DNA of 64,000 nt from Synanceia verrucosa (GCA_029721515.1 CM056563.1:6763454-6827453), one strand, 5' to 3'. Positions 1-13,300 are shown, counted from the first letter of the stretch. Numbers and translations are program-made. The notes: a model not told the origin generated them from the sequence alone.

Positions 1-3000
1 ATATCCACATTTGAAAGGTTGTTCCCACTCAGATGCAGCACATATTACCCATCTGTTGCAGTTGCATAGATACAGTCTCAAGCTGCATGTTCTGTCATGT
101 CAACTTTGGGACATAGAGCTCTTCATATTTGGAATACAGTTCATTTGACAGATATCTAATAATTAAACCACATATTGATTAGATTTAACTTTTTTTAATC
201 TGTTAAAGTAAAGAAGCCTGAAATAGAGAAGGAAGAGCTCATTTAAGGCACGGTGACCCATACAGTTTGCTGTCTTTTTTGTCTTTTTATTGTTGCTAAG
301 CAACTCCCAAATGAGTGCTAGTGTTTCCTTAATACAAGCCATGAACTGTAACCCAGATAGGTAATAGTACTGTCATAATTAATGAAAACAACTTACCTAA
401 AATCTCTAGTAGCTCCAGGTATCCAGCAAAGTGACCACAACTAGAAAAAATGCAATGATGCAGCTTTTTTCAACTTGTGGTGGACTTAGTGGATAAAGCA
501 GCACACAAAATACATTCTCATTGAAAGCTATTCCAGAAAGTCATCCCAGGCTGTTGAAACACTCTCTGACTGATCTGCTTCTTTGTTTCCTTTCTTCCTC
601 CCTTTCTCCTTCACCTTGTAGACCTCCTCTACATTACTAACTGGAGAACAAGCACACCGTGTGTTCAAATGTTTTGAAACAGAACACAGAGTTACATGAT
701 GTGATCTTTTGTTTTCTTTGTATATCCATGTTGACTCGTAACTAATGTTCTTGTCTATTTTCTAAAATAGAAATTCATTTATGCATTCTTTGTGGAAAAA
801 CAACATCTGCTTGTAACAAAGACGGGGCTGAACATAATATTTACCCCTATAGGAATCCTGCTTATTATTACTGTGAGCTCCCTCCATGCAATACAATTGA
901 ATTCAGTACGGCGCGCATTCATGCAGTGTGGCTGCTGCTCGCTAAGTGTAAACCAATAGTCTCTGGGGGGAAATATAAAACCTTAGAGAATTCATACAAA
1001 TCTCAGCAGAAATAAATATGGTGATATTTCTGAGTGAGTTTAAGATGGACAGTCTGGGTAACAGGAAGTGACAGAGAGGCTGTCAAGGCTGCAGCATTTC
1101 CTCCGAGGCAGGCGCTAATCCGGACGTTTACCTCCATGCAGCTTAACCCCATCTGATGCCATTTGTATGTACACAATTTCTCATGTCAATTATCAGACCT
1201 CTGACAGCGCTGTGCACATGTCAACTGTAGTTTACATCTGTTGCTCTGCGTGGAGAGAGACAGCAGAGCAAGAGGTGCTCACAGGAACAGGAGCACAGGC
1301 CTTGTCATAATATTAAAAATGCATCCCAAAGTGGTAGAGTATTATCTGCCTCTTAAAGTCTGCCCTTCGCTTCAAATACGGAGTCAGTGCTCATTTTATT
1401 TTCAGAATAACTGGGGAACATTCAACGCAAGTAGTTGTATTCATTATTTCTAATGGATTATTTTGTTTGATTTAGAATTTCTGGTTGCAGGCAAATCACT
1501 TGGCACAGCTCCTTCTGCAGCCACAAAAGATTTTATGCAACTTTTTTCTACACATACAGTAATACTCCCCAGAAACCCAGAGGGAGCTCAGACCTCCCCT
1601 TTAATTTGGATCAACTGACTGTTTTTTCTGGAGCTCTCATCCATGTCCCACTGTCTTTGTCAGCAGAAGGAGATCAGATATTCCTATAAACATGAAAGAT
1701 GGCTGATATTAGCTGACATAAAAGAATAAAATGTGAGCACTTGACACAAATTGGTTACTCTCCATTTTTCTCTCAGAGATGTTTGTTAGTGGGTTAGAAC
1801 CATGTGTAGCCTGTCTGTACCACCAACTATGGGCTAAACTGAAGCAGAGTTCATTTGCTCCAAACCAGTTGGTGGAAATGTGTCGCCTTACTTCTTATTT
1901 CACTTCAAATTTGCTTGACAGTTGAATGGAAGCAGGGTGAGTGACATATGACCTCTGACACTGAAGAAGTTTTTAGGCTATGTCTACAAAGATATGTTTA
2001 CAAAGACACATTTGCAGAGCTAGTAATACAGTATTTCCCGTAGATTATTTCCATCCATATTTTCTCACCAGCAGGCTCCTTCCTCCTTGCCTTTGTTGTT
2101 GCAGCTGTCGATCTGTGAAATTATCATTGACTGTTCATCATGGTCATCCTAATGGAAATGCACTGTAACCAACAAGATATACCAATGTAGGCCTCGTTTA
2201 AACTCATGCTGTCATTCTGCTGGCTGCTTAAACACAGCAAAACCAGTTCAGCCATTACATTTAGTTTGTATGTTTTATGTATTCTTTCCAGGTTTCAAGG
2301 ATGTTTCGCATGGAGGCAAACACACATCGATGTGTACAAAATGATTTTTTCCATAATGAGTTTTCCTCTGCTATGATTCAGCTTGAAAAAAATAAATCAG
2401 TATACACCACTGGCCTAATATGACATCTTTTCATATTATTGCAATTTCCCTCCCCAAAATATGTGTGCACATACTTAATAGACAGATACATAATGTAGCA
2501 CTTATTCTCACAGTGATTTGAGCTATTCATGGTGACTCATGCTGCAGAATGAGAATGAGAAGCATAAAGAGGGAAAGAAAAGCATGCGGGCGTCAGCTGT
2601 CCGCTCTGAACGGGTATTTCTGCTTTATGGTTTTGTTGGTGGGAAGGTAATGGTTGTGACACACACCTGAGGACGTGGACCAGCAGTCAGATTAGATATT
2701 GTTTCTCTGATCATCTCTGCCCTTCTCTTGCTCTTTTGATCTCCTCGGATCATCGGTGTGTGCTTCAACAGCAGCTTGTCGGTTGCTGATCTGACAGGAA
2801 AGCATGTTGGAGAGGAACCTGCAAGAAGGAGAGCACTTTGAGTTTTGAATGGGAGCCAACATGACAGCGTTACTGTGCCTTGTGTGGGGCTGGCCATGGT
2901 TGGGTAGTGCTGGAGAGGTAATAAAAGGATGAGTGATCTGATTTTGCTGCAGCTTTTTCCTGGAAGATCCATCTCTCCTGCAGTGCATCCAGGCGAGAAG

Positions 3001-4151
3001 CCAGAGGCTCAGGTGCACAGCGTCCAGTGAAGCAGAGAGCAGCTGTCTGCACGTCACTTTGACAGGAATTTCCTGCTTTTGTCTATGTGTTGTGTCTAGT
3101 ATTGATCCTTTTTTTCCCCAAAACTGTATTGTTTACTGCAAAGTCACGATGTGTTAAGAGCGATAAACAACATTTGTTGTCAGGCAGCAGTGTGTTTTTA
3201 GTGGCAGTGCTGTGTCAAAGCTCATCCATGTTCAATTTGTCACTGCGTGGTTCTCTCGTGACTGAGCTGTCCCAATGAGGGGGTTGTTTCTCAGGGGATT
3301 TCCACTCTGACAGTGGGCTGCTCTTGCAAGCTGAGCCCAGAGACTCATGGGATATGGAGATGGTTTTTGAAGTCTCCCAAGGGTTCATCATGACATGAAG
3401 TAGGAGAGGACAGAGCCTATAGTCCAATCTCAAAGATCGGTATCCAGGTATATCAATGGTATAACTTTTGAGCTCCATCTGATGACCTGTTCCAGTTTTT
3501 GTTTACTGGCAAAGCTTCCATGCTCATCAACGCAGTGGGTACAGCTATCGTAAACTCTCCAACTCTCCATTGTTCATCCATCCTCTACTCTGCTGAGCTT
3601 GGTGTGTGTGCAGTAGCTGAGCCGCGATCAAAACACAGCCACAAAACTCAGTATGAGACAGTTTATTTATGGTATTTGCCTTTGTGTGCGCTGGTTATAT
3701 GCACACTCTCTTGAGGTTTGCTGTCATCTGTGGCACATGACGTTTCACTGTCAACCACACTTATTGTGCCCACAGTGAGTGCAACAAAAGCACAGTAAGC
3801 AAAAAAAAGACAGTGAATCTAATAACAAAAAGGACAATGAAAACGGAGTTCATTCAGGTAACTCAGGCAAAGGATGACACATTTAAAAGGATGAAGAAAT
3901 TCCCTCAAGTCAGCTCCAAAATGTTACAGTACAGTTACAATATTGCAGAGTGAGCATATACACTGTATTTAGGTGTGCAGTGTGCAGCTGTGTAGGAAAT
4001 AGAAGTATTAGATTGGGACTTGATATTGCTGACACCCAATATTGAATTAATCTGATCAGGGCCAAAAAATGGGGACATGCCTACAAGCCTGGGATGAAAC
4101 CGACTATATGCCTGGACCTTGAATGATGCTGAATTGTGGCCATATATGTAG
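1..4151. other. Non-coding stretch, nothing recognised
   Basis: I see no exon, RNA gene or clear repeat here. All six frames are broken into short open stretches of about 60-120 codons with no recognisable motif. The overlapping minus-strand frames at 2625-3057 are low-complexity in composition and mutually exclusive, and I do not regard them as genes. Confidence 0.6.
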
Positions 4152-4484
4152 TTAAAGGGGTAGGAATTTTGGACATAGGACCAGATTTCCAAGTGAGCTA
4201 GAGTGTTGGAGACAGTTTACAACAAATTTCATTCAGTCCTTCTAGTTGCAGAGTTCACTGATGCTAGGCTAACACAAGTCAATAGTTCTAGTTTAGCCTA
4301 CCATTAAAAACAGTCTCACCCACTCCACAGTGCACCCGAGCAAATCAGTTATAACACCACACTATCGATGTAAACGTCTGTGTTGATAGAATAATTTTAG
4401 ACATAAAACTAGCCTTGCATTTTGAAGCAGTGGCGGACTGATATCACCTAGTAGCTAGGTTATATCGATGGAAATGTTTGTGTT

Positions 4485-4651
4485 GGGCGGCACGGTGGTG
4501 TAGTGGTTAGCACTGTCTCCTCACAGCAAGAAGGTACCGAGTTTGATTCCCGGGCCCGGGGCCTTTCTGTGTAGAGTTTGCATGTTCTCCCCGTGCCTGC
4601 GTGGGTTTTCTCCGGGTAGTCCAGCTTCCTCCCACCATCCAAAAACATGCA
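4485..4651 (+). mobile_element. SINE-like repeat (tRNA-like head), 3' truncated, nested
   Basis: The copy starts with the family's GGCGGCACGGTGGTG head, with box A-like GTAGTGGTTAGCA and box B-like GTTTGATTCCC, and stops at AAAAACATGCA. The 3' half and the GGAT tail are missing. It lies inside the THAP transposon at 4156-5065. I see no target-site duplication, so a later deletion at the right side is likely. Confidence 0.8.
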
Positions 4652-4676
4652 ATATTATATATATATTGCAATTTGT

Positions 4677-4876
4677 GAAGTCGTCTGGTCTGAAATGATC
4701 GCTACACATCTTCCATTTACGTAGAGTCTCTGCCGGTGTGATGATGTCCAAACCAGCAGCTAGAAGCCACAGTTGAGTATTTTCTGGATCTCGAACTGGA
4801 AAGTGGTGGAAACTTTGTGGTGCCCATCTGTTGGTTTGATTTTTACTGTTGCAAAAATGCACACTGAATTGCCATG
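4677..4876 (-). pseudogene. THAP-type zinc finger remnant of a transposase
   Basis: Read on the minus strand, about 66 codons resemble a THAP (C2CH) DNA-binding domain: a FHHFP segment, a LWLLAAGLD stretch with the usual tryptophan, and the closing CSDHFRPDDF, which supplies the Cys-x2-His pair. The second cysteine of the N-terminal pair is present in HFCNSKN. The first, four residues upstream, is phenylalanine (TTC where TGC is expected), so zinc binding should be lost. There is no ATG in a suitable place; the frame opens at a GTG near 4910. Downstream, the frame runs into the inserted SINE. THAP domains bind DNA in host regulators and in P and Kolobok transposases. The flanking TTAA and inverted arms point to a transposon origin rather than a host THAP gene. 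Confidence 0.7.
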
Positions 4877-5251
4877 TTGTACTAGGCTTAGCTACTACTA
4901 CAACTCTCACATGCTTCTCTGTTGAAATGATTTGGTTTCTTCAAAACCAGTTAGAGCAAAGTGAAATTCCGCTGTTACGGAGAAACTAGTCCCCCAAAAA
5001 GTGATGATTCATGCAATGCAAGGTTAGTTTTTATTTTATCAACACAGATATTTACATCAATCTAAAGACTCCAGTATTTCTGCCTTCTCAGCCAACAAAA
5101 GATATTTGGGCGTTTAGTGATTTGATGATGATGAAAGGATGAAATAAAAGTTAAATAAAAAGAAATAAAAGGGATTTGAAAGGATATGATTTTGACGAAA
5201 TACTAACAAACCTCCGACCCAGACCATATTGCTTCTGGGAATGCATGATGT

Positions 5252-5640
5252 TGAATAGAATAGAATTACTTTATTGATCCCAACCTGGGAAATTATGTTG
5301 CAGCAACAGCACCTTCTAGATGATCTTATCAAGTCTGTTGGTGTCTGGTGTCGCTGGCTCTGATGCTGCTGCCCCAACATACAGCAGCAAAAAAGATGGT
5401 GCTGGCAACAACAGACAGGAAAAAGATCTCCAACAGCTTACTGCACATGTTGAAGGATCTCAGTTTCCTCAGGAAATAGGGTCTTCTTATCCCCTTCTTG
5501 TACATAGCCTCTCTGTTGGACTTTATTTCCGATCACCACTCTCTGGTATTTGTAGTCCTCTACCACCTCCACCCTGATCCGTGGTAGCTGTGAAGGCTTC
5601 CTCTTCTTCCTGAAGTCTTCCTCCTGTGTGTTGCTTCCCT
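5252..5640 (-). pseudogene. Rex1/CR1-like LINE, 3' end of reverse transcriptase frame and 3' tail
   Basis: On the minus strand the sequence reads EDFRKKRKPS, then VEVVEDYKYQ, then a frameshifted RSFNMCSKLLEIFF-like part and FAAVCWGSS-like remnants. This is the C-terminal part of a Rex1/CR1-type reverse transcriptase as found across teleosts. It is followed by a short 3' UTR ending in TTGGGATCAATAAAGTAATT and then repeated TCTAT units, the typical end of such elements. Several frameshifts and stops make it a dead copy, and the 5' part is lost upstream of about 5640. Confidence 0.75.
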
Positions 5641-8129
5641 GGTGGTGATTTGTGGTCCTTGCTACATTGTTGGCTGTTTCCCTCCTTTTGTGTCACGTCT
5701 CTCCGCTCCAAAAAGGCTGCCCATCGTAGTTGAAACCTGAGCTCCAATTCACCAATCTGCTTAAATCCTTTGATGATTGCACATTTGGATGTAGGCTTCA
5801 CAAACACCACTCTGCTCTGCCAAGCCTGTCCGTCATATTATAAATCTATAAGGGGAGGAAATTCACCACATTGCGGGAGTAATTGGACTTGGACATGTAT
5901 GTAACGACGGACAGCTTTGTTCACTGATGAACTATAAATATTCCAGTGAGTTGAATCTTTTCAGCCTTATTGTTTTTTGTGTTGTCAGGCGAGGAGGGTT
6001 CAAGGATTCACATTGTCCAATGGTGGCACAAATGACTCTCTGTGGGACGCTGCTACTGTAGTTAGTCGAGATGAGGTTTGTTCATGTTTCATAGAAAGTA
6101 CCCGCTACAATCAGAGAACACTAACTGAGCTGGCAGTACAAACGAGCATCAGCTTGCTGTTTCGATTTCCACAGCAATTATCAGATTTCCTGCCAGGAGC
6201 CTGAGCCAGGTTTTTCCAACCTGAATCTACACACAGCTCGGTATTATGCTTCACTTAAATACATTTGAAATATGCTCACATGAATATAGCGTGCTGTTGT
6301 ATATGTTTTTATATATTTATCTCTGTAGTAGTCATTTAGTCTGTGGAGATTGCAAGCTTCAGATTTACTTTTTACATCTCTCACCTCCAATAAAACTGTT
6401 TGGGTGTCTGGGAAATATATCACTGTAATATAACACAATATAATAGCGCTCCCTCTCATCAAGAGTCATATTCTTTTCTACCTTTTAAACCCCATCATGG
6501 TTTTTTATAATATTTACTTTGTCCAGATACAACATAAAAAATACAAGTTAATACAGTAATACTAATCTAATCACAACTAATCTGTCTAACATGTGACCAT
6601 AACATATTCAATGTGTTTTTACTAAGCACATTTTACTGTAAATTAAAAAAGAACAGTTAATCATCTCACAGCAGGTTTTTACAATGTCGTATTTAGCCAC
6701 TCTTCTCTAAAGAATCTCAACACTTCCTCCTTCATTGATTCCAATAAACAGTTTCAATTTAAAGCAGTTTATTGTTTTGCTGGCACACACTAAACTTTCC
6801 AAATTAAAACGAGTCCTTGCCACAATTGTGCAATAAATGTGTGCTCCCTCAATCTAATTTCTGAGTTTTGAATGGTAATTCTTTATCTTGTCATTGACGG
6901 ATGACAATGAAATCTATTCATGATGTAATATTTAAATGGCATTCATATTTTCTTTGTAATTATTAGCATGAGAATGGAGGCCGTCCTCAGCGTTTCCTCT
7001 GGTTGCTGCCTCGAGACAAAGCTCTCTCAGAGGATGTCACAATGAGACGAGTCTGTCTCCTCAGAGATGAACTGTGGCTTTTTCTCTGTGGTGAGACAGA
7101 AAAATGGATGGGAGGAGGGTAGTTTCTGTGCCAGATGCAGGGCCGGCTCCTATTGTCTCACATGGGACTCAACACATTTCGGATCCCAAGGGACTCGACA
7201 AACAAACAACACCTCCTCTACAACTAAAAGCAACACACATATCCCTCAGCTGCTTGATAGGCAGTGTTTAGATTTTGTTGTGTTTGAGATGTTTAAAGAT
7301 GGATCCCTGTCATGACCTCCAGGTGCCACCTGAGGCTGACTGTTCACTGTTGAGTGCTTCATGCCTGTTCTAGTCTTTTCCATCCCACTCTACGCTACCC
7401 CGACCAGCTGGTGGAGCTGGGTAGCTGCAGGCCACTTTGGACCCTGATCAAGTATTGCTGTCTGGTTTTGTGTGCTGGCTGACTCACCAAAGAAGAGCTG
7501 TACGAGACAGAGATGGAGAGGAGCTCCAGAGAGGATGGCGGTTTCAAAGGGTAGCTTGCATAAGTACTGGAGAGCTAATTACACTGTTCTGAGCCAAGAT
7601 ATTCTTTTGCATTTCTCACATACAGTACATTTTTGAAGAGAAAGCATATCCAACTGACAAACCATTTTAAACCCTTGTTAGTCCCTTTCCATTCATTTGC
7701 TTCATATATTTATTGCAAACACGGCATCAGTGCTGGGTAGTTAAGATTTAACTGACGCCTTGACTTGTTGCCTCATCAGGTACTTTGGCAAAGCAGCGTG
7801 AGAAACTAATCACAGTTGCTGACCTTTTCCAGTCCTTTCCTGCTGTGCATGGATAATCCTCATGCAGGCTGTCGTCAGTTTGCTGTGTTCAGACTAGGCA
7901 GCTAAAACTCTCTGTGTGTCTGATGTGGTTGGGTCAATTCGCCCTGGATGTCCTGCTTCCTTCTGTGTGAAGTGCTTCCACTGCCTCCCTGAGCTCACCG
8001 TGAAGCTGAATCCACCACATTATGTCAATTCTATGTGTGTGGTCATGAAGCAAATGACCCCCTCTCTCCTGTCCGTTTGTGTAAAGGAAGTCAGGTGATT
8101 GACCTTTTCTTTCAAACAGCACATTCTCA
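5641..8129. other. Non-coding stretch, nothing recognised
   Basis: No exon or repeat that I can name. Open frames are short and lack motifs. The 5641-5810 part has an open minus-strand frame adjoining the LINE remnant and may belong to it, but I see no recognisable reverse-transcriptase motif there. Confidence 0.5.
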
Positions 8130-8651
8130 TCCCTATTTTCCACTGGATGCGGAACGGTGCAGATGTTTTGTCGGACCGATATGTTTCCATTCAAATCAGT
8201 GTGTCAGTTTCCACTGAACGCGGAACGCCGCCGACGTGCCGACACCTGCTAAAACAACTCAACAGAGCTCCAATTTTTGTCAGACGTTGGTGCGTGGCGT
8301 ATGAATTCAGCACAGAGCAGAGACAGGATGGGACAGGAAGTTGTGTACAGACACAAAATAAAACATCCGGTTTTCAAAATAAAAATAATCCGTGTTCACG
8401 GTGGATTGTATAATAAATTTCCTTCTACTCAGTGGAAACAGAGTGGTTTTCTTTCGTTCCTCTACAACCCACTATATCGCACAATTATACGTGAATTTGC
8501 AAGATCTTTTTAGTCAGCGAGTTCTCTGTCTCGCAATTCCAGCTGTCTGGTGGCGGCAGCAGGCGGATCTGGTGGGTATTGACGGACGACGGATGAAGGA
8601 CGACGAATGACGGATGTTGGAGTCATTCCGCATCCAGTGGAAATTAGGGGT
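8130..8651. mobile_element. MITE with terminal inverted repeats (CCCTA...CCACTGGATGCGGAA)
   Basis: The left end reads CCCTATTTTCCACTGGATGC and the right end, reversed, reads CCCCTAATTTCCACTGGATG, giving an inverted repeat of roughly 25 bp with few differences. The interior is GC-richer than its surroundings and has no transposase frame. A clear target-site duplication was not found, so I do not assign a superfamily. Confidence 0.75.
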
Positions 8652-8877
8652 CAGTGGTTACACTAAATGAGACCAGCAAATGTTTTGATAAAAGTTGTTT
8701 TGATCAAATATCTTGAAACCATTTTAAATCTGGTAAATCTGAGAACAAGACTAAGGGTCGGGTTATGCTAGAAAAGAACTAGGCTTGATCAGGTGTTTGT
8801 TAGGTGCAGGAGATGGAGGTTTTTTTTTTTTTTTAAAAGCTGTCAACTATCCAGCTAACAATATCAGAAAAAATGAC

Positions 8878-8904
8878 TATATATATATATATATATATAT
8901 ACAC

Positions 8905-8984
<80 letters not shown>
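8878..8984. repeat. TA dinucleotide microsatellite
   Basis: A (TA)n run of about 107 bp with one TACACGTATA interruption. It lies shortly after a poly-T run at about 8819-8835. Confidence 0.95.
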
Positions 8985-8987
<3 letters not shown>

Positions 8988-11095
8988 CCTAATTGTTAAA
9001 AATTAAAATTGTTAAAAATGTTGTATAATTATCATTTTTACACAGTTCACATACAATTCCCTTATACGTTTAAATTGTCTCTGTTTATTTACTCCAGTAT
9101 CAAACAACTTTCTCTACTTCAGACATGTGATAAATGTTTTTTATATCTAATGTGGACCTTTGATATCATGCATTTTTTTTTCACCCTGTTCTCTGTCTCA
9201 TCCTATTTTACTGCTGTTGTTTTTGTCTGCTGTGATTTCAATTGCATTTAATTTCCATCTTTTTCACACCATTCACTCAGTTCGTATTCACACCATACAT
9301 TTTCTTTTCTGCTGTTTCTATTGCTGCAGTTATGGCTCAGTTTCCTCAAGGGAATCATTAAACTTTCATGTAAGAGTGCCACAAAAATAAATCAATTTCT
9401 CTGAAACATCGCAGGTCCTATAAACTACAATTATCTAACTTGCCAACAGAATTCACTTTGTCAAAGTGTTGGCAACTAATTAAAATTAGCACAATTCAAT
9501 TATTCAGGCTTTATTACTTCAGTGGTATTCTGTTAACAGTCAGTGAACATGGCAGGTAATTGTTTTGCTTTAGATGTATAGAATTAGATTAACTGTCAGA
9601 TTAGATCCATTCAGTCTGAATTTGTGCGTAGTGTTGGTTATTTTTTCCAGTGTGTAACTGATATACCCTGTCTGGCACAGTGCATGTTGGGAAACCCTGC
9701 AGCGCTTTAGCAGACCTCCTTCGATGATGTTGATTTCCTGGTGACTCATTTCATCAGGATTCAAATCAAATACTGAGAGTATAGTGTTTTCTTTTGAGCC
9801 ACTGATCTGATGCTTCAGGAAACCTATTTCATGCAATTCCAAAATACAGAAAAAAAATATTTGGCTGCCACAATGAATACTAATTGTATTTTCCTTGTGA
9901 AAGCGAGAACTAAAAGCAAAGCCTGGTCTAAACAGAACAGGAAGGAAATAGGAAAAAGACAGATAACGCAGCAAAAGACAGACAGAGAGAGACAAAGAAA
10001 GAGAGCTGTATGCATGAATAAATTAGTTGCTCATGTTCTCAGCACATAGATGATGTTGAGAAATGAAGACTGGGCTTAAAAGCTTAGGCTAACTGCTGAA
10101 ACCTACATTGTTCTCACTTTCATTCAGATTGTTGCATAAATTAAATGTTCTTGCTTTCAGTAGCTGGAAGAAAGTGTGATGAAGTGCCTGTGTGTGTGTG
10201 TGCACCATGCTGAAGCTGGATTCTCTGGGTGGTAGTAGACAAGCAGTGGTGGAGGCAATTTGGAGGCCTAAGGCAAACATAGCCAGGGGCTCTTCATCTG
10301 TTCTTTTAACACAAAAAAAACAGGAAGGGCCACCTCAAATGCATCAATATATGACCTTGTGCTAAATTAAGACGGGGTGAACAGAATAAGAGAATAAAGT
10401 TTCAGATATAACACCAGTGTATGTTAAAATTCTATTTGGCTAACTCACCACATCTTTGTCTTCTTCATCTTCATTGATTTCACTCAGTATTAGCTCCTCC
10501 ACCAAGTCCTGAATTGGGAACAGAGGGTTGTATCTCCTGCTCCTGCTCAGCTTGGAGTCCATGACGGTTTGTTTTGGTGGCTTATTTTTTTAATCAGTTT
10601 TGGCACCGACACCGTACAGAAGCTGTATTTTTGTCTCCTCCAGCCTTTTCCTTTTATCCGAACAGCTGGGATAACCACGCTTCATTTTGTTGTAACTCGC
10701 GCCCATGTGTCATTCAGAAACCTGTTACATTTGACTTCCTGGCTACACAGTCTTTCGTCATGTAACAGTCCATTGTAATGGAGTCTTTTATTGTGGACCG
10801 TTTACAAGAAGATTAGTTTCATTAGTGAAGCTTGTCATCATAAAGTTGATCAGAATGACGAAATCAGTGAGTTGGAGCAGTATTTGTCCTGTTGTTGTAC
10901 TGACAGGAATTAATTTTTATAAAATTTTAAATTATGCAGACTTTAACATGAGAAACTACACACTTTTTTTTAAATTTGCTTTTTAAGCCCAAACATTACT
11001 GTGTGTAATCATCAAATTATTTGGGGGTTCAAAGGGTTGGTTGAACATTTTGACAGACTCATGGTTTGATACTGCTCTCAAGTCTGTACAGTAGG
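8985..11095. other. Non-coding stretch, nothing firmly recognised
   Basis: No exon is supported. A short GT run is at 10189-10202. The interval has several open frames of 60-140 codons on both strands, but they overlap each other and carry no motif. Confidence 0.5.
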
Positions 11096-11099
11096 TTAA

Positions 11100-11801
11100 A
11101 GGGACACTATGTAAGTTTTTAAGTATTTTATTACCTCAAATCAACGTCTTCATTCATAAATAGATCCTCATTGGTGTAAAATATGCCAACAATCTGACTT
11201 ATCCTGCTGGGTGAAGAATCAGTTATCTGTCTTTACATAGAGCTGGTCGCTCATACGGAGGCTTCCATGTCTTTCTGGTCTATCAAAAACTACGAACTGC
11301 CGAGAGGAACATAAAGCACTACCTGCTAGTACCCATAGGACAAAATGCATTTCCACATTTTGCGATTCACTTTTCACAGAGAAGCAAGATGGAGACGCCG
11401 GTCTTACTTTTCCAGCACTAAACTAAAACCTGCACTGCACTTTTGGTCATAATACAAGACCATACTTATGCCGCACCAAACCCTCATCACCAAAAAAAGT
11501 GTAAAAGGGCCATAAAATGACCGGAGCTCCGGGCCGGGGATCCACAGTGAGTGGCCATTGGGGAGCGCTCCATGCCCAGCCACGGCCGGCCGGGGCCCAC
11601 CGGGAAGTCCTCCGGACCGGAGGAGGACTGTGGAGGTCCAGGGAAAAATGACTGGAGCTCTGGGCCGGGGGCTGAGGATCCACAGTGATAGTGGCCGCCC
11701 GGGAGTTGACCCATTCCGCTTACCAAAGTTCCAACCATGTTGCAATGCATGCAAAGTCAAATTTAACCACTAGATGGGAGAATAAATTACATAGTGTCCA
11801 T
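11100..11801. mobile_element. TTAA-flanked MITE (AGGGACACTATG ends)
   Basis: TTAA duplications at 11096-11099 and 11802-11805 flank ends reading AGGGACACTATGTAAG and, reversed, ATGGACACTATGTAAT. The interior includes an imperfect direct repeat of a GC-rich block (GGAGCTCYGGGCCGGGG... followed by GATCCACAGTGA) at about 11521-11565 and 11651-11695. No transposase is seen. TTAA targets occur in piggyBac and Kolobok. The AGGG start is shared with the other TTAA elements in this window. Confidence 0.8.
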
Positions 11802-11805
11802 TTAA

Positions 11806-12000
11806 ATATGTGCTGGAGCCAGGAGTCATCTTAGCTTCCCATTAAGACTGAATATCAGCTAATGGTATAGAAGTCTGCCTAGCAAGGTACTTGTTGAAAA
11901 GTTTACACTTTGACAAATCAGTTTTTGTACAGCATCCAGATCTACAGTCTTTATACAATGCTAAGCTAAGCTAATCTGCTGCCAGCCATAAATTCACACA
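11806..12000. repeat. Dispersed repeat fragment with GCTAAGCTAAGCTAA motif
   Basis: The segment AGTCTTTATACAATGCTAAGCTAAGCTAATCTGCTGCC resembles a common fish repeat; a second fragment with the same GTGCTAAGCTAAGCTAACC core lies at about 12600 of the last third of the window (62630-62665). Boundaries are not visible. Confidence 0.45.
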
Positions 12001-13243
12001 CAACAATCTTGTCAAGAAGACGATTAAGCAGATTTCCCAAAATACCAAACTATAATTTAGAAAACCTGTTTTAGAGAGTGCCAGGAGAACAGTCCTGTAT
12101 CTGGAGTGGATGGAAAAACTGCCACACTTTACAGTCAGTGAATTTCTAAAGATCATCAAAGAGGTGGGTCTCTCAGTTTTCTTGGATGGGCTGAAACCTC
12201 ATTAAAAACTGTCGGTGATGAGTTATGCTGTGCTGTGCTTCAGAGTGTCTGGATCTTTAAGTCATATTAGACTCTCGTTCATGGGGCCTGGTGGCGTTAG
12301 ATTATTGTGCTGTAATGGGTGTCACCAGTGGAGTTTTCTCCTCTCAGCTGAGGATTTCACGTGCGTCAAACTTGGTTATTGCTCCATAATATGATGACAG
12401 CCGAGAAAACATCTGAGCTAAGCAGTCTGACGATACCATGGCTTTAAAGAGGTAACTTATAATCTCCTCTACACTGCACGTACCGAGTCACACTGTGCAA
12501 ATTTATCAGAAAAGTTCATTACAAGCACACTTCTGATTTTTGGGAACTCTGTCAGGGTTTAATCTTGTTTAAACTCCCTGCTGAGTGTAAATTTTTCCAC
12601 CACCTCACAAATAATCCTTGGGGTTGCAATAATTAAACCAGCAGGGGAGAGAGTGAGACGATCAGTGAGAGCACATCCACTGTGGATGTGTTGGTGTTAA
12701 CCGACATGGCAACAGAAGCAGACAGGCTGACCACTAAACAGCTTATTAGCTTCATTTATGGACGCTTATGGACACACAAAACATGGCTCTACGCTGTGCA
12801 ATAGGTATCCTGTCATAGTCACAGTATTATCCTGAAGTGTTTTTGTGTAGTTCAAGGTAACATTTCAGTTCTGGCTATGACACGCAAGATGTCTTGTATA
12901 TTTTGATGAAAAGGTGCCATAACAACATAGATGCATCATTCAATGCAAACATCATATAGCGTCAATAAAGAATTGTAACATATGTGATATATATATGTGT
13001 GTGTGTGTGTGTAATATGTGCAGAGTATATGTTATACTTTCAGGTGCAGATTTGTCACATCCAGTCAAATGAGCTGTTTTACTACAGTGTGCATACATTT
13101 CTGGGCTCTCATTGGTTCACCTGATTGCTGACTTTTGACCCCTTTTCATTTTCTTTCACTTCACCAAAACGATCTATTTTAACCTGTCATTCATACTGTG
13201 TCTACATTTTTCACTTGATGTAAGCTTTGGTAAAAGTCACCTT
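12001..13243. other. Non-coding stretch, short GT run only
   Basis: No exon or named repeat. A short TATATATGTGTGTGTGTGTG tract is at about 12988-13012. Confidence 0.55.
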
Positions 13244-13300
13244 CATTCAGGGGGATCTATTGGCAAAAATGGAATATAATATAAGTCTAAGTATATTTTT
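13244..13300 (+). mobile_element. Short fragment of the TTAA MITE family also seen at 52869
   Basis: The words GGGGGATCTATTGGCAAAAA and TGGAATATAATA match the inner left arm of the element fragment at 52869-52960. Both outer ends are missing. Confidence 0.45.

Larger units (their letters stand above)
4156..5065. mobile_element. TTAA-flanked DNA transposon remnant with THAP domain (Kolobok-like), right end lost
   Basis: The left end is a TTAA at 4152-4155 followed by a terminal arm running to about 4430. This arm matches, with scattered differences, the left arm of the element at 40824-42509 (compare 4205-4430 with 41510-41735) and, inverted, that element's right arm. The start of the inverted right arm is seen at about 5020-5065, after which similarity stops, so the outer right end is missing. 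The inside holds a minus-strand THAP zinc-finger remnant and a SINE copy. TTAA target duplications combined with a THAP-bearing transposase are known for the Kolobok superfamily. The assignment is inference because no catalytic domain is visible; P-like elements also carry THAP domains. Confidence 0.7.

Noticed and set aside
2625..3057. Three overlapping minus-strand frames
   Set aside because: Mutually exclusive frames without motif, and no splice or start context that singles one out.
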